NCBI GenBank assembly: GCA_907165275.2
Contig: OU015665.1
Coordinates: 6,572,001 to 6,636,000, forward strand
Source: Zygaena filipendulae
Taxonomy: Eukaryota > Arthropoda > Insecta > Lepidoptera > Zygaenidae
Direction of reading: 5' to 3'
Length of the DNA stretch: 64,000 nt
Shown here: in pieces, positions 19,974-33,262 of the stretch
Layout: the number at the start of each line of letters is the position of its first letter
How positions within the stretch are numbered: the stretch's first letter is position 1
Translations under genes and position numbers: made by a program
Notes under the pieces: model-generated
Told to the model about the DNA's origin: nothing
The model's input: the letters and a program-made list of their open reading frames with translations, nothing else
The model's database searches: none

Positions 19974-22900
19974 ATTAATAAAAATTAAACAGTGTTTGTT
20001 GGTAAGAGCATTACATTAAATGGACAATTTTTTATTAATAGTCTTCATGGTTAGAATAAGGTTATTACGACTTTTTTTTAAAGTGACCTGGAAAATTAGA
20101 ATACTCGGGAGAAACCGAAAGTTTACTCAAAGGTTTATGTAAATATCTCGAGATTTGGACGTGACGACGTCTGTCGAGTCAGCATGAAATAAATTGGGTC
20201 AGGCAACTGGTCGTAGATCTTGTATATTGTACTTAAAAATTGATCCCTATTTTTTAAATATAAAGCTCACGCACGTGAATGGTCATATTTGATGATCAAT
20301 GATACTATTCTTAAATACCTACTTATGACATTGCGAGTTTTTACTGATAAAGATTGCACCGACTTTTTCACTATGTATTAATCACTTATAGCATACAATA
20401 ACCTAATATTTCCAAAACATATTCACATTGATATGAGTTCACAATGGACTGCCCACATATTTGTTTCCGGGGCCTTGGCATTAGCTCCAAATGTCAGGCA
20501 GATTCCTTATGATGATATGGATATGACAGCTGATTGTTAGGGTTGCCAATTTAAGTTTGCTGCTAGTGAGATAAGTAACCAAAAACTTGAATTGTCTTTC
20601 AAATGACTAATGCTTTTTTCTTGAACGGTAAGTATGAATTGGTTTTGTGGTAAGTGTTAATGCTTCTATTCTTCTACAGACGCCATTCACTATACCTATC
20701 GATGAGCAACAGTCATTTATTGGTTACACGAGCCGACTGGCACATGTGGTGTTGCCCAACCATCTATGTCATTGTTGTGTGACAAAAATTAATGACTATA
20801 AATTATAACTTTTCATTTTTAAACACGATTACTATCTCGATCTATTTTTTTCTGATTCTCTATTGTTTATTACTTAGTATTGTTATTTTAATATTTATGT
20901 TCCTGATTTTTATATTGATTTGGTGATGGTTGGTTTTTGAATGTTCACTTTTTTGTATAATATATTACACGTATTAGAGTAATAAGTATCCGAAATCATC
21001 ACTTGATTCTCTTCTTCGTCCTGGCACTGTCTCGTCACATGGGGTTGGCATTCCGAATTATTCAGCGTCATTTTTACTGTTGATGAGCACGTCCTATCAT
21101 CATCACTTGATTGATTTCGTAAAATCGTTATCTCATGATATTATTAACAGCCATTTGAGAGCAGTGTAGAGCAGTACGTACGCAATGGAATCAATTTATC
21201 ATTGATCAAACAATCAACCGGTTGGCACGTATAGTATATGGAGCAGAAGATTTCTCCGACGCTGTATAGACTATCAATATCTCAGCGGTTGACAAGCACC
21301 CTACCGGCAAGAAGGGTCCAATTTGGAAGCTGATCTAAAGAGGCAATTTCCATCGAGCGCAATTACTTTCAGTGGATCAATGCAAATTCTGAACTGGACA
21401 GACGTACCGTTTATGGGCCTCATTAAGGTGAAATAAAAAACGATATCGAACTCTCCTTGCGTCAGATATGTAGGTATATAGCAATAGTATTTCAATTAGG
21501 CAATAAATGAACGTCATTGTGTCGTCCAGCTTGTGATCCTACGATGGACATTGGTATTCACCAGTAGGCATAATGAGATTGAACGTTCGCGGCAGGTAAT
21601 TAATTCGAGTGTTTTAATTAGGGTCGTGTGTAAGTGAAGCAGTTGTAATTAATTTATGAGCTGAAGTAAATCTTACCGTGTTTAATTAAATTAAACAACC
21701 TAAGCCAGTTAAACTACATAAAGTGGGTCTCAAAGTCTTCTCTTACATAGATAGTGAGAAAGCTCGGTTAAGATGTTTCTCAAATGTGGTCGTTTCTTCT
21801 TTTCTGTGGTGTATATTTAATATTTTGTGGATAATAATTTTAGTGATGAAGTTCAAAACAGCTGTCAAAGACTTAGGATCAGGAAATCTTATTCGTAGTT
21901 ATTAATTCCTCAATTTACCTACAACGTATCGTATACAACGATCGAAACAAAAGCCACTTGACACATGACACGCATCACACGAAAACTGTTGGACGGCTTA
22001 TATCCCTTTGTTAGTTTAAACTTTTTTCCAGAGAAGAGTTTTTGTCGGAATTGCAAGTAAGTGGTTAGTAATAAGTAGTATTTACCTATTCGTCAAGGTA
22101 ACTTCTATTGAGTATCAATTAGAAATCATCAATGGAGGACATTACTGCGCACTAGTGTATCATAAATTACTGGACATCGATCGATATAAAGCGGTAAACG
22201 TATGCACAATGGTGTGGGGGCGGAAAATGCGCCTCCGATGCGCTTGCTCCGTTCAATGGCCAACTTGAAAGACGCATTGTATAAATGTATGGTCTTTGGT
22301 TTTTATGAAATATTCTTTAAACTTAACTGTTTTTATTTTTCCATACTTCTTTCTACACCATATTCTGATAGGTTTGTTTTTGCTCATGTTTGGAAATTAT
22401 TAAGCAGCAAGTAAATATTAATATTGTAATAATTTTATAATTTAAATTTAATTTTTAAAATTTCAATATCTACACTTAATCATCACTTGGACGTAAATTG
22501 TAAAAGTTTATATTCTTAATTCTAAAAATGTGTACAGTGTAGGCATACAGGACAGTACGCCAATAAATATGCATAAGTAATTTTTTTTTATCTTATTTTT
22601 TTTCTTGTAAGATTAATTTGCCCATTTATTCAATATGAAAATTACTTGGACATAACAAATATAGAATATATTTCAAAGAAGCATGAAAAGACTTTCTCTA
22701 GAATAGATATAGGTACGCAAGAAGCAATCCCTGGACGCCATTAAACCTTAAGCAGCGATGTGAGCGCCTGCTTTACATACTGACCTCGCCATCCCGGGCG
22801 AGTGCACTAATTCCGAGTGACGTGCTGTTCACGGTATCGATGTAATATTATCGTATCGATACGATCTAACGAGCAATTCTTATACTTATACATATACATA

Positions 22901-23859
22901 TCTTGTATCTCGGCAACGACAAAACGTTGTTTATCAATTTTGTATTAATAGGTTAATCTATAGGTCTATCCCAAAAAAAAGCGATTTTACCAAAAACTAA
23001 AAATTATAATAAATATTTGAGGTATTTTCATTTTTACTATTGTAGATATCACCAGTATACTGGTACCGCAAATCTCTACGAGATAGAGTGGCTAAAATAT
23101 AACGTTACCTATCGTGCCATATTTTTTTTATCATGTAATTTAATGTTCAAACACGATTTAAAAAATAAATAAAAAACGAAGCGAAGCTTCTCTTTTAGAA
23201 ATCACTAAAACAAGTGTCAAGTTCTTTAAAAGACGACGACCCGAAGATGTCAGGGAGTACCGGTGAAACTACGAGCACATACCTACTCTTTATTCACAAC
23301 AACATGTAATTATTGATAATGTTTTGTGCATGTCGAGATGAAAGATAAACAAATTTAACTATACGGTAACGATATTTTCAAATCAATTAGTCTACTAATT
23401 GATGCTTTTTATTTATCGAGTGTTTTTTTTTATAAGTTGACGTGCTGTTTCCTATGTATCTACTAAGTGCTCAATTTTAACTTTTAATCATAACAAATTG
23501 TAGCAGTGAGGATCAGCACCTTGAATACAGTGGGGTCTCCAAAACTCAATTCTGGAGTAAGATCGATTACAATGATATTTCCCGTCCGACCACACATGAT
23601 GTAATATCTTCGTATTTAATTTTTCCGTCCAGTTTTTAAGAGCTACGTCTTCATTAAATTCGATACTTCCAGCTGCGTCATTATTATAAAGAATGTCCGA
23701 GGCGGGGCAGGTCAGTTGGAAATGGTCACGTTTTGCATATACCCCGCGGGCTCGTCATAATACTCCAATTCTTTTGAAAAAGCACGTCTCGGTATCAAAA
23801 GTCGAGGGAAAGAAGCTTTCACTTACACATGATGAATTTAAGCGCACAATTGTTTACAC
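19974..23859. other. Long non-coding stretch
   Basis: About 3.9 kb without a supportable gene. A GC-richer patch at 22720-22860 includes CCATCCCGGGCGAG and gtatcgatacgat. Short ORFs (21723, 22202) have no recognisable domain and AT-biased codons. No complete repeat was recognised. Confidence 0.45.
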
Positions 23860-24035
23860 GTAATATTCAAACTATATATAACAAAATGTGAAAGTAACTT
23901 TGACCGTTACCTTTTCACTCTTAAAAGGCTGAACAGATTTCGATAATTTGAGGAGGAAAATCATACCTTAGTTTTTTTTTTATTTCCGAAATTCATACAG
24001 ACGAAGTTACGGGGAATAAACAAAGAAGTAGCTAG
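23860..24035 (+). mobile_element. Degenerate Helitron-like element
   Basis: aaaatgtgaaagtaacttt and gctgaacagatttcgat correspond to the 5' half of the family. It ends at agtagCTAG (24032-24035). The terminal hairpin has decayed. Confidence 0.4.
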
Positions 24036-24071
24036 GTACTTAGTGTAATAATAATAATTTTTAATTATTGC

Positions 24072-24145
24072 AAGCTGTGCCCCACGTAATTTTCGGAATT
24101 TCAACAGGAACTACAAAGTAAAATTTAGTCCAAAAAGGGTAGCCA
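24072..24145 (-). mobile_element. Helitron-like end fragment
   Basis: caagctgtgccccacg followed by taattttcggaatttc is the terminal region in reverse. The rest is missing. Confidence 0.4.
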
Positions 24146-24148
24146 CCC

Positions 24149-24245
24149 TTATTTATTTATTTAAAGAACCTTATTGCACATTTATGTACAAAAGGGGTCT
24201 AAAAATAGCCTACCACTCATTCATTCTCAGACATACCAAATATAA
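24149..24245. repeat. TTTA-headed interspersed repeat fragment
   Basis: (TTTA)n followed by aaagaaccttattgcacat and gtacaaaagg. The same start, (TTTA)n then aaac...gcac and aaaaggcggac, occurs at 52640-52760. Confidence 0.4.
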
Positions 24246-24355
24246 GAACAGAGAATTTGATAAAAATCAGTCAAGGGCTCAAGGCGTTTCGGAGGAGTTC
24301 GATAACAAACACCGTGACACGATATTTTTATATATCTATCTATAATCCTACTAAT

Positions 24356-24538
24356 ATTATAAATGTGAAAGTGTGGATATTTGGATGTTTGGATGTTACT
24401 CAATCACGCAAAATCACCTGAACGGATTTGGATGAAATTTGGCATGCACGTACAGAGAAGGACATAGGGTACTCTTTATCCGGGAATTTCCCCGGGAACT
24501 CCGAAATTACCACGGGTGAAACCGCGGGGCACAGCTAT
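24356..24538 (+). mobile_element. Helitron-like element, GTGTGGATGTTTGG subfamily
   Basis: TCCTACTAATATTATAAATG start, gtgaaagtgtggat, hairpin gggtgaaaccgcgg and end gcacagCTAT (CTAG mutated). It is followed immediately by another tail (24539-24752). Confidence 0.7.
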
Positions 24539-24752
24539 ATTATAAAGAGGTAAAGTTTGTGAATTGTGAGTTTGTGACGTTGTAGGGTACCTAGGGGTAA
24601 TCTCTGGATCTACTATTTATATACGATTTTGAAAATTCTTTCACATAGGAAGCTACGGTAGTCCTGAGTGACATAGTCCTGAGTGACTTTTATCCCGAAA
24701 TTCCCGCGGGAACTCCGAAAATACCTCGTGTGAAACCGCGGAAGACAGCTAG
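24539..24752 (+). mobile_element. Helitron-like element abutting the previous copy
   Basis: ttttatcccgaaattcccgc, gggaactccgaaaatacc and gtgaaaccgcggaagacag end at CTAG (24749-24752) before T. It starts directly where the preceding copy ends, so the pair is a head-to-tail array. Confidence 0.6.
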
Positions 24753-24913
24753 TTAGATAATATTATGTGGGTACCATGGCAAGGAAAAAGGGGTCCGTAA
24801 ACTAACATTTCTATGTTGCCTACCTACTATAAATTAGATTATGTCATAACTGGCAGTAGATAGGTATATGCATTATTTTAAAAGTAAATTTTATAAAGTC
24901 GTTTGTATATAAA

Positions 24914-25155
24914 CTAGCTGTCCCGCGTGGTTTCATCCGCGATAATTTCGAAGTTCCCGCGGAATTGTTCCATACAAACTTTCCGACCCCTTTTCATCCC
25001 CTTAGGGGTTGAATTTTCAAAAATAATTTCTTATTGGATGCCTACGTCATACAAAGAATACACCCTCCAAGTTTCAGGTCTCTACGATCAGCGGTGTAGG
25101 TTGTGCGTTGATCCATCAGTCATTCAGGACAAAGTATTTTATATGTATAGATAGA
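24914..25155 (-). mobile_element. Helitron-like element, CCCCTTAGGGG subfamily
   Basis: CTAG end at 24914, then ctgtcccgcgtggtttcatc; internal ccccttaggggttgaatttt and ctacgatcagcggtgtaggt. Shared closely with 16981 and 29116. Confidence 0.7.
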
Positions 25156-26645
25156 TATCTCAAGTTCAATGTCCACACAACGATTGGGTGACATAATTAG
25201 GTTTCACATTATTGTGTCATTAATTATTCTTACCGACGATCGATGTTCCGGCCGCTAAGGCTTTCGCGGACCAGTTCTCGTTGTGAAATTGGCCAGTGGT
25301 TGGCAACCATTTAGAGTGATTTGAATATTAAAATTATTATTTTTTCATAATAATAACAAAAAATTGAATACAGAATAATCCGAGTTTGAATTGAAGTTGC
25401 TAAAATAATATATTTATACTTAGTTTTAATTTTGTTTTTCAATTTCCTGTAAACAACCTGTTTATAGAAAGATTGTTAATTCATTATTTATCATAGAGCA
25501 TATATCAGTAGAACACAAATAAGTATAAAATACATAATTCGATGTGATGCAGAATAAACAGATCAAACCAAATATTTATACAAATTTGAGTGTGGTGTTA
25601 CTAAAACCTAATTAGTTACAAGATAAATTTCCCTATATCTATGTTGTTATGTTGTTGTTAATAGTATTACAGAAAAGATGTATGAAAAAAAGATCATATT
25701 AAAATTGTTATGAAATGTTGACGATCTCCGATTGGTTTCTCTCGGCACGTTCTTGCGGAATTTAGATACCGCTCGGACACTTGCTCTTGTTAGGGACATC
25801 AGCTGCGTCCGCGCACGCCACCTCAGCTGCCTTTGCTCACTCGTAACTCGTACTTACCTATGTCTGATGCGATTTCACTCGACTTACGTGTACCTATTTA
25901 TTTGACACTTTATGAATATCGACTGTGGTACGATTAGAAGTTATTTTTGGTATAAATTTTAGATATTAAGGGCAAACTAGCCGTGTCTCGCGTTTTTGTT
26001 TTCATTGCTGAATTCCTATTTTATTACTCACCTAAATACATACCTGAAAGTATTTTCATTATTTTCAGCGGTAATAGATTATTTCCGTAATTTAATAACA
26101 AATGAACCACTAAGTTTCATGTAGTTATTTCGATTTTGGGGACAGACGATTTTATTCACATCTTATTGTATTCTAAACTTTATTAAAAGGTAATGATTTT
26201 TATAAATATAGTGAATTACGAACAATTCGCATGCTAAACGCTTAAGCTAATGTTAATTTATCCATCACTATCAACTATGTTAGTGTAGTAAGTAAGTAGG
26301 TACTGGATATTCTATCGATTTATAATACTTACATAAGTTCATGTAGATATTATAAGCTGCTAATGCGTTGTGGATAACAGCGATAAATACATCATTTTAT
26401 GGTTACAGTGGCGCTAGTTATAACATCATTAAACATTATCGAGGTCCGGCGTCAATAGGTAACTCATAAAGCGTAGTAAAATCTGTATTGATTATTAGAT
26501 TTTAGATGCTATAATATAACAGTTTACTTATTTGACCGCAGATAATAAATTTGAATTTTTACAAGCTAACGCCACGGTGGAAGTGTTTCTAGAGATACCA
26601 CTTTTCATTACCTGTCTTATCTAGTAACTACTTAAGCTATCCGAA
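25156..26645. other. AT-rich DNA, no gene seen
   Basis: About 1.5 kb with no supportable ORF. A short GC-richer patch lies at 25720-25880. Confidence 0.45.
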
Positions 26646-26829
26646 TCCCTACTTATATTATAAATGCGAAAGTAACTCTGTCTGTCTGTCTGTTACGCTT
26701 TTACGCCTTAATGGCTCAACCGATCATCATGAAATTTTGCGTACACGTTGTCAGGGAGGCTACTTTTTGTCCCGGAATTCCCGCGGGAACTCCGAAATTA
26801 ATGCGGGTGAAACCGCGGGAAACAGCTAG
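26646..26829 (+). mobile_element. Helitron-like element, near-consensus
   Basis: TC start after A, ttataaatgcgaaagtaac, (TCTG)n, atcatgaaattttgcg, ggaattcccgcgggaact, hairpin gcgggtgaaaccgcg and end aaacagCTAG (26826-26829) before T. One of the best-preserved copies. Confidence 0.8.
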
Positions 26830-28631
26830 TGAGAAATATAAAAAAATGTTGTAATACAGGTAGGTAATTAATTATTTTGTGAATTCATGATCTGCGCCTC
26901 TTAGCCTCTAGACCATAAACGTTTATTAACAGACCTGTGACTTCCACGCGCCCAAATAACAAACGAAATGATTCTGCGGAACAAATCAATGAAGCGGCGC
27001 AGACCACCCATTGTCTTTGATTCAGATGTCTCGTTATGGGCGAGGTGCTTACAGCAAGAAAAACAAGGCGGCTGTCAAATTTATGTACGCCATTAAATTC
27101 TTTGCCGCCGCCTCTGAATATTCACTGTACGGTATTTTAACGAAACTTAATTTGAGCTAAAACCCTCACCGATTGTTTGTAATGAAAAGGTTACGTGAAA
27201 TTCGACTCCGTTAACGAGAGACCGTTTATTGATTGCCTCATTATTTACCCCGTTTTTTTTTCAGCCCTAATTTAATTGGACATATAAATTTTATTGTGTT
27301 TTCATTTAACTTTTATCGCGTGACATGTCATTGATTAAAAGACCCGGCAGATAATTGTATGAGGAGTTATTTGAGTGGTGCAATTTATATGAAATGTCGA
27401 TGTGAAGTGAAATTCGCATAACTGGATCGTACAGGCAGATATCGCTGATCGCGCATCCGGTCGTGCCAGCGGATGCAATTGAAAACTTAACAATATTTCA
27501 TGTCTGCAGTTGCGTACTTAGATCACAATCATCTGTTCTTGCTAAACTTATTACGTATCTCGCATGATTAGTCAACAACGATTATATTTTTATGGATAGG
27601 TGATGACGAGGCGTTTGACCACAGCTGAGTTGATGTGATGACGGCCTGATCGATGATTGTAAACACAACTAACCTGGAATGAGAACTGACTTTCAACTGA
27701 GGCCCGCCGGAACACCCTGTTAGGTGTTCGGCAACCGATTTTCAATTTGTAGGTAGCCTAGCACCAAGTTATCTTCGCTGACAGGTCTAGAACATTGTAG
27801 GGTTTTGAAATCACAGCCTGTGTCTTTTGATCCGAATACCAACCACTGAGTTGATGTAAAAATTTGCAATAAGTAATATTTAAGTAGTGTCCTGTTATAT
27901 TTGAGATCATTGTGCGGAGTCAAGGGTTAATACCCTCACCTAAAGACAAAACCGCCGATTTTGTCCTTGGAGAAATTATAGAAGTTTTTAAAAATAATAA
28001 TATGCATATACGTATTATTTTTAGTTATCGGGGATACTTTAGGGTAGGCGATTTGGTATATTATGGTATGTGCAACTTTAAAATTTATTATAATACGATA
28101 GGTAAGTTGCACGTAAGTTCTTGTTGTTAATTTGCATCAATGATTAAGTTATGTCCTTGATACAATGGTAATAAAAAAAATAATTATACCTACCATGTAG
28201 GTACGTAGGTACTAGGTACTTATAGTCGCAATAAAGGCTTGTAAGTATATAATAAAGGTGACATTTTGTACAACTTTTCCAGGGAGTAACCATCAGTGAT
28301 ATTGTGACGAAAGTGTTTAATTAAACACACGCGGCACCGGCTTGTCTCAATTAAAAAATATCGCCTTACTTTTATAATATACATTTAGTAAATTATTGAC
28401 AAATTCAACACTTCTTAATAATTGTCATATTATCACCGATGATTTATATGAATTCAACACCAAATAAATTTAATAAAAGGTCATATTTTTTTACGATATA
28501 TTTTTGTATGGGATTAATGAAGTGCCACATGTGAAGTCGATACTGCATTGTCAATAAGTTCAAATTAGATTGTTACACGAAGCACCGTACAAAGTTTAGG
28601 TAGTATATACAGTAGGTATACACGTAAGTAT
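26830..28631. other. Non-coding stretch, nothing recognised
   Basis: About 1.8 kb. GC-richer sequence at 26930-27120 could be conserved regulatory DNA, but no motif cluster was identified. Short ORFs (27720, 27912) are not supported. Confidence 0.4.
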
Positions 28632-28738
28632 TAGATGGGCAATCAACCCGGTTTAAGCCCGGTGCTTGGGTTTATACCGGATAAACGCCCAGGCTTTTAT
28701 CGGGATTAAACCTGGTGCTTGGGTTGATTGCCCATCTA
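28632..28738. repeat. Complete 107-bp palindromic MITE
   Basis: 18-bp perfect terminal inverted repeats: tagatgggcaatcaaccc (28632-28649) and its complement (28721-28738). The inner arms with ggtttaa, cccggtgctt and gataaa are imperfectly paired. Diverged relatives lie at 5985 and 37540. Confidence 0.8.
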
Positions 28739-29115
28739 TAGATAGTGTACACCGGATGATTTCAAACGGAACGATCTTGCTGCTACGTCGTTATAAAATT
28801 CTGATTAGAGTTAATAAGATTTACACATCGACGTCATTAACTTTGCTATATAAAATTTACCGTCCAGAAAAAATACTTAAACTTATTCAATATGCACTAA
28901 TTAATTAGTATCGCTCGGCTTTTGCTGCTATGCTCTATAACTTGTACAGCCTTGCGATGATTAAGTAATTTCTTTCTATACCCACTCAGGTAATGCTCGA
29001 TTCCATTACTTGATTGATATTTGATAGTGATATACGTAATAGTGAGGTGAAACATTGTGGAATGAGAAGGACTGCATCTAAATAAACTGTGAATTCTATT
29101 GCAGTTTATTTGCTA
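28739..29115. other. AT-rich spacer
   Basis: No gene or repeat seen between the MITE and the next Helitron copy. Confidence 0.4.
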
Positions 29116-29333
29116 CTAGCTGTCCCGCGCGGTTTCACCCGCGATAATTTCGGAGTTCCCGCGGAATTGTTGCATACAAACTTTACCCCCCCTTTTCACC
29201 CCTTTAGGGGTAGAATTTTCAATAATCCTTTCTTATCGGATGTCTACGTCATTCACAAAACACACCTCTAAGCTTCAGGTCTCTACGATCAGCGGTTTAG
29301 GCTGTGCGTTGATGCATCAGTCCGTCCAAGTTA
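29116..29333 (-). mobile_element. Helitron-like element, CCCCTTAGGGG subfamily
   Basis: CTAG end at 29116, ctgtcccgcgcggtttcacc hairpin, cccctttaggggtagaattt and ctacgatcagcggtttaggc. The distal end is truncated near cagtccgtccaag. Confidence 0.7.
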
Positions 29334-30747
29334 TAAACTTAATAATACCGTTGTATACCTACGCATTTATTTTTTATTAGTAAGAAGAAGTTAACAGTCT
29401 AATTTAGACCAAAATAATAATTATATTATATCAATATTGGTAAACAAACTTTTAAGTTTTAATATGTACCTAAAGGCGGTTGTATGGCCAATATTAATAC
29501 AAGCTCATTGTGCAATATATTATCTCGAAAGTTATGAAGATCTTAACATTGATTGATCGATGTAAATTACGTTTCATTTTTTTCTGGGCCACGTTGAGTG
29601 ATATATTTATAGTTTTTTTGTAAATTTTCAATATAATTAATCGAACAACTGCCTTTGTGCTAACCTTTGATTTCATACGATATATAGTTATAGTAGTCGG
29701 TGTACAAATATTACAAACAATAATGACTCAATAAGTTTATTTTACTTTTCAAAGCCCGTACCTACCGCGATATAGATCTACCGTGTATCTACCGCGCCTT
29801 ATAGATAGCGCAACTGCAGTTTAAAAAAATCATCTATACATATTTCATTTGGGAAGAAATTGATAAATGTAAAATAGGATAAATACTAATATTTGACGAT
29901 AACTTTTTATAAATTTAAATTCGATGTCAAAAAATTTAAACAATAAGTGGCAAAAACTTAGCAGTTTTCCAAAATCCAATTTTTTAAATTGTATTGCAAT
30001 ACTGCAGCTGTTATCATCAAAAGTTATATTTTTTTAAATCATTCAATATTGACTAATAAATCGATGGAAATAATTAAATAAATTATATAAGTTAATTCAC
30101 TTGATGTCTGTACCTACCATGATGCAAACCTCAACTTTTATCAAGAAAATATAAGGCGCCTTGTCCAACCGTCTTTGTCGTGTTGATGGAAAGTGACATA
30201 AAAAGTGCAAATAAAATTATGTGTTAAATCGTGCGAACGGGCAAATTATTTCGGGTTTTTATTATTCTTATTTTAATGTTGAAACGGTCTCTTCATATTG
30301 CTGTTGTAGGTACTTATAGTCTTACGTAAAATAATAACAGCTTCCTGACCAAACGGTTCTCGGTTTTATTGCGCAGTTCCCTGTATAAGTGCAAAATATG
30401 TTTTATTTACGACTCAATGAAATTTTGACGGCTACAAGTGATTTTGAAATTATTGTACCTAGCATGTAGATTATATTTGTAGTAATAAAATATAAATACA
30501 ACCTGCGGGCATCTGTAATGCCGCTTCCTACGAGCGTTGCTCTGTATAAGTAATGTGTAACAAGAACCCACGACGGCGGAAAATACTTGAATGGTGTATT
30601 CACATTGAGGTAGTACACTCGCGCGAACTACTATTATAATACACGATATTTGCTCTTTTTTAGAACTGGAATGACTGAAAATATATCGCATCAAAAATAT
30701 AACTTTTAAAAGTTAGCAAACAACTATCAATGTGCCATTTTTTGTTG
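29334..30747. other. AT-rich DNA, no gene seen
   Basis: About 1.4 kb; the minus-strand ORFs near 30400-30690 have no recognisable domain and typical AT codon noise. Confidence 0.45.
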
Positions 30748-30823
30748 AATTTTAATGCTATTTGTCTTCAAATTCTTAGCAAATATATTTGCTAAGAATT
30801 TGAAGACAAATAGCATTAAAATT
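30748..30823. repeat. Perfect 76-bp palindrome (38-bp arms, no spacer)
   Basis: The left arm begins aattttaatgctatttgtct and runs to tagcaaata at 30785. The right arm (30786-30823) is its exact reverse complement with no mismatch and no loop. Pairing stops at 30747/30824. I checked the arms base by base. Confidence 0.93.
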
Positions 30824-33109
30824 AAAGTTAACTCAGTGATATACGCTACTAAAAATTACGTTACATAACGTTCCAGGAATATGTATTATAATAATTATTT
30901 GTTTCATTTGATATTTATGTGAATTTCAAGCGAATTTTTTTGAGGTAGTCTGACATTAAAGTTTTTTATGTCTACTAAAATGAACATCGGTTTTCGCTTG
31001 ATATAATTTACTAATAATATTGCAGAATATAATATAATGTTTATATACATATTGCATAAAAAAAGTTTATATACATGTTAAGTAGGGGCGAATATTTACT
31101 GCTCGCATCATCTTGTACTTTATCAATAATAATTAATTAGTGAGCAGTTTTTAATTTTCAAAACATATCGCCATTCTCGGTTGCGATTTTAGTACTAGAC
31201 GTGATGCCTCAAGGGGTTGCTTACTTTACTTGCGGGCTAGTCCGGCACTGAGTACAGTTGCTGAATGTGTTCATAAACGGTTCTTATCGATGTATCGGGA
31301 AGCAAATGGTGAAAGTATATGCAAGCGGGGCACACGGTACGACGCGACGCAACGGTGAATTCTGCGACACTGCCCTCTGTCCACTGCTCTAGCTATAGAC
31401 CAGGTACTATCGATACTTTAGGCTGGTAAGACCACTTCCTGGTTGTAGTCGGCGAAATAATGTTACATTTACCATTGTTCCCCGCAATAATGGGAGGCCT
31501 CTCAAAGAAACCGGATTAACTTTCTGTTTGTTATTAAACTCGTAATGTCCGATCATAATTATCATTACGTAATTCACGATGAAGACCTTCGAGTCGCCCC
31601 TCCTTTTTGTAAATTTAAATATATAAATTACACATTTATAAGCATGTTTCCGTAAATAAAGACAAGCACCATTTATTAATTGATTTTGATCAGCTTTCTT
31701 GCAAAAAAGATAGCTCTTATTTCGTTGAAGACAAAGTAAGTATAGTATGTTGATCGCGATGATGAATGCTTCTTCGATGGACGGACAAAGACTGTATTAA
31801 GAGACTTACACACAAACAGTTTGATTTATTACTTCATCGGGAACTTTTGGTTCTTCATCGAATTTATTTTCGGGTCATTCGGGACACTCCCACTCACGAC
31901 CTGCCCGGAGCTTCTCAATGAAGACATCGCGCTGAATGTGTTCATAAATCATGTAACGAAACCAAAATTTCTATGTGGTAAAAAAATCGATTGTCTTTTA
32001 AAGTTAAAGTTACGGAAAATATTTGTTACTTCAAGGGAATAATGATTGGATTGAAAACATCAAGGTGCAGTGATCTCGAACAAAAATTAATGTTAAATAA
32101 ATTAATGTATTAACGACCATTAATATACGTATAACGAGCATTTAATCTAAGTGTCAGGTGTCAACTGCTGTTTTATTGGTTCTGAAAATTGCTGTGAGCA
32201 GTGAGCACATAACAACTACAAAATATACACAATATAACAAATACAAAAAATGGTTTTCAAAATATGTAGAATACAATTTGACGAAAAAAAGGATTTGATG
32301 AAACACGATCTTGATCAAAAAGGGATTTAACGACTTGTTTCAACCGACAGTATACATTATGTTATGATAGAGGGAGAGATTTTTGAAATCTACGTGCTTG
32401 AAACCATATGCTTGTTTTAAAACTTAACTTACCTACTACTACTACTACTTTTCTCACTAACTACGTCTCTCAAGTATTCATCTAGCTGACAACTTATACT
32501 ATTCATTATTTGAAAGCGGTCTAGCGGATGTTCACTCGTAAAAATAATTATGAAGCAGCGACAAATGGCTTTTATTGCTCATTTGGCAGCCCCAAACCAA
32601 CAGCCAACAGGGTAAATTAAGTTGCTCTTCATACGGCTATAAGTCAAGGAGGTGAGAAGCATCACGCGGCGCCGACGCATGCCCTACGGTGCCGGCGACT
32701 TTTTAACTCAAATGCTCGGTGCAGATGCAAAAAATACCAACGACATAATACAGAGTAATTTACGTATGTGCCTATATGTATTATGATTTATAAGGCTACC
32801 ATATAAAAATGTCAAGGCGACGAGGAGTGACTCGTCCAAAAAAAAATTATAGGTAAGTACTCTGTGTATTTCTATATAGGTATATTGTTTCTTTGAATCA
32901 AAGTAATTGTTTTCCATAATTACTTGTTATTTTGTGTTCTTGTAATATTTAATAATTGTTTTTAAAGGTTTCATTATTTTAATCGGTGAAATTATTTTGC
33001 TGTTTTCGTACAAATAACTTCCTCTTAACGATAGGGTGGCCTTATGTTTCTTAGTAAAAAATATTTATATAGGTATATTTTCTAGAAAAGTTTATGGATA
33101 ATTTATTCA
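30824..33109. other. Non-coding stretch with a GC-richer block
   Basis: About 2.3 kb without supportable genes. The block 31190-31430 is GC-richer, with cggcactgagtacag and cgacgcgacgcaacg; it may be regulatory. (CTA)n at about 32430-32448. Confidence 0.4.
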
Positions 33110-33262
33110 TAATATTTTATTTTTATTTATTCATATTATATATGAATAAATTAATATATTATTATAATAATTAATATTAATTAATAATTATATTATTATA
33201 ATAATTAATATTAATTAATAATTATATTATTATAATTAATATATTATTATATAATTTAATTA
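33110..33262. repeat. AT-only tandem repeat
   Basis: A unit of about 34 bp with the core taattaatattaattaata is repeated about two and a half times, flanked by further A/T-only sequence. No G or C through most of it. Likely a minisatellite or a DNA-unwinding or matrix-type sequence. Confidence 0.7.

Noticed and set aside
22730..22860. Possible ATG exon (MARS) with GTATGT donor on the minus strand
   Set aside because: The resemblance to the PRDM N-terminus is four residues only, and the upstream acceptor is poor.
30403..30694. Two overlapping minus-strand ORFs of 71 and 95 codons
   Set aside because: They are in different frames over the same AT-rich DNA, with no motif or splice signal.
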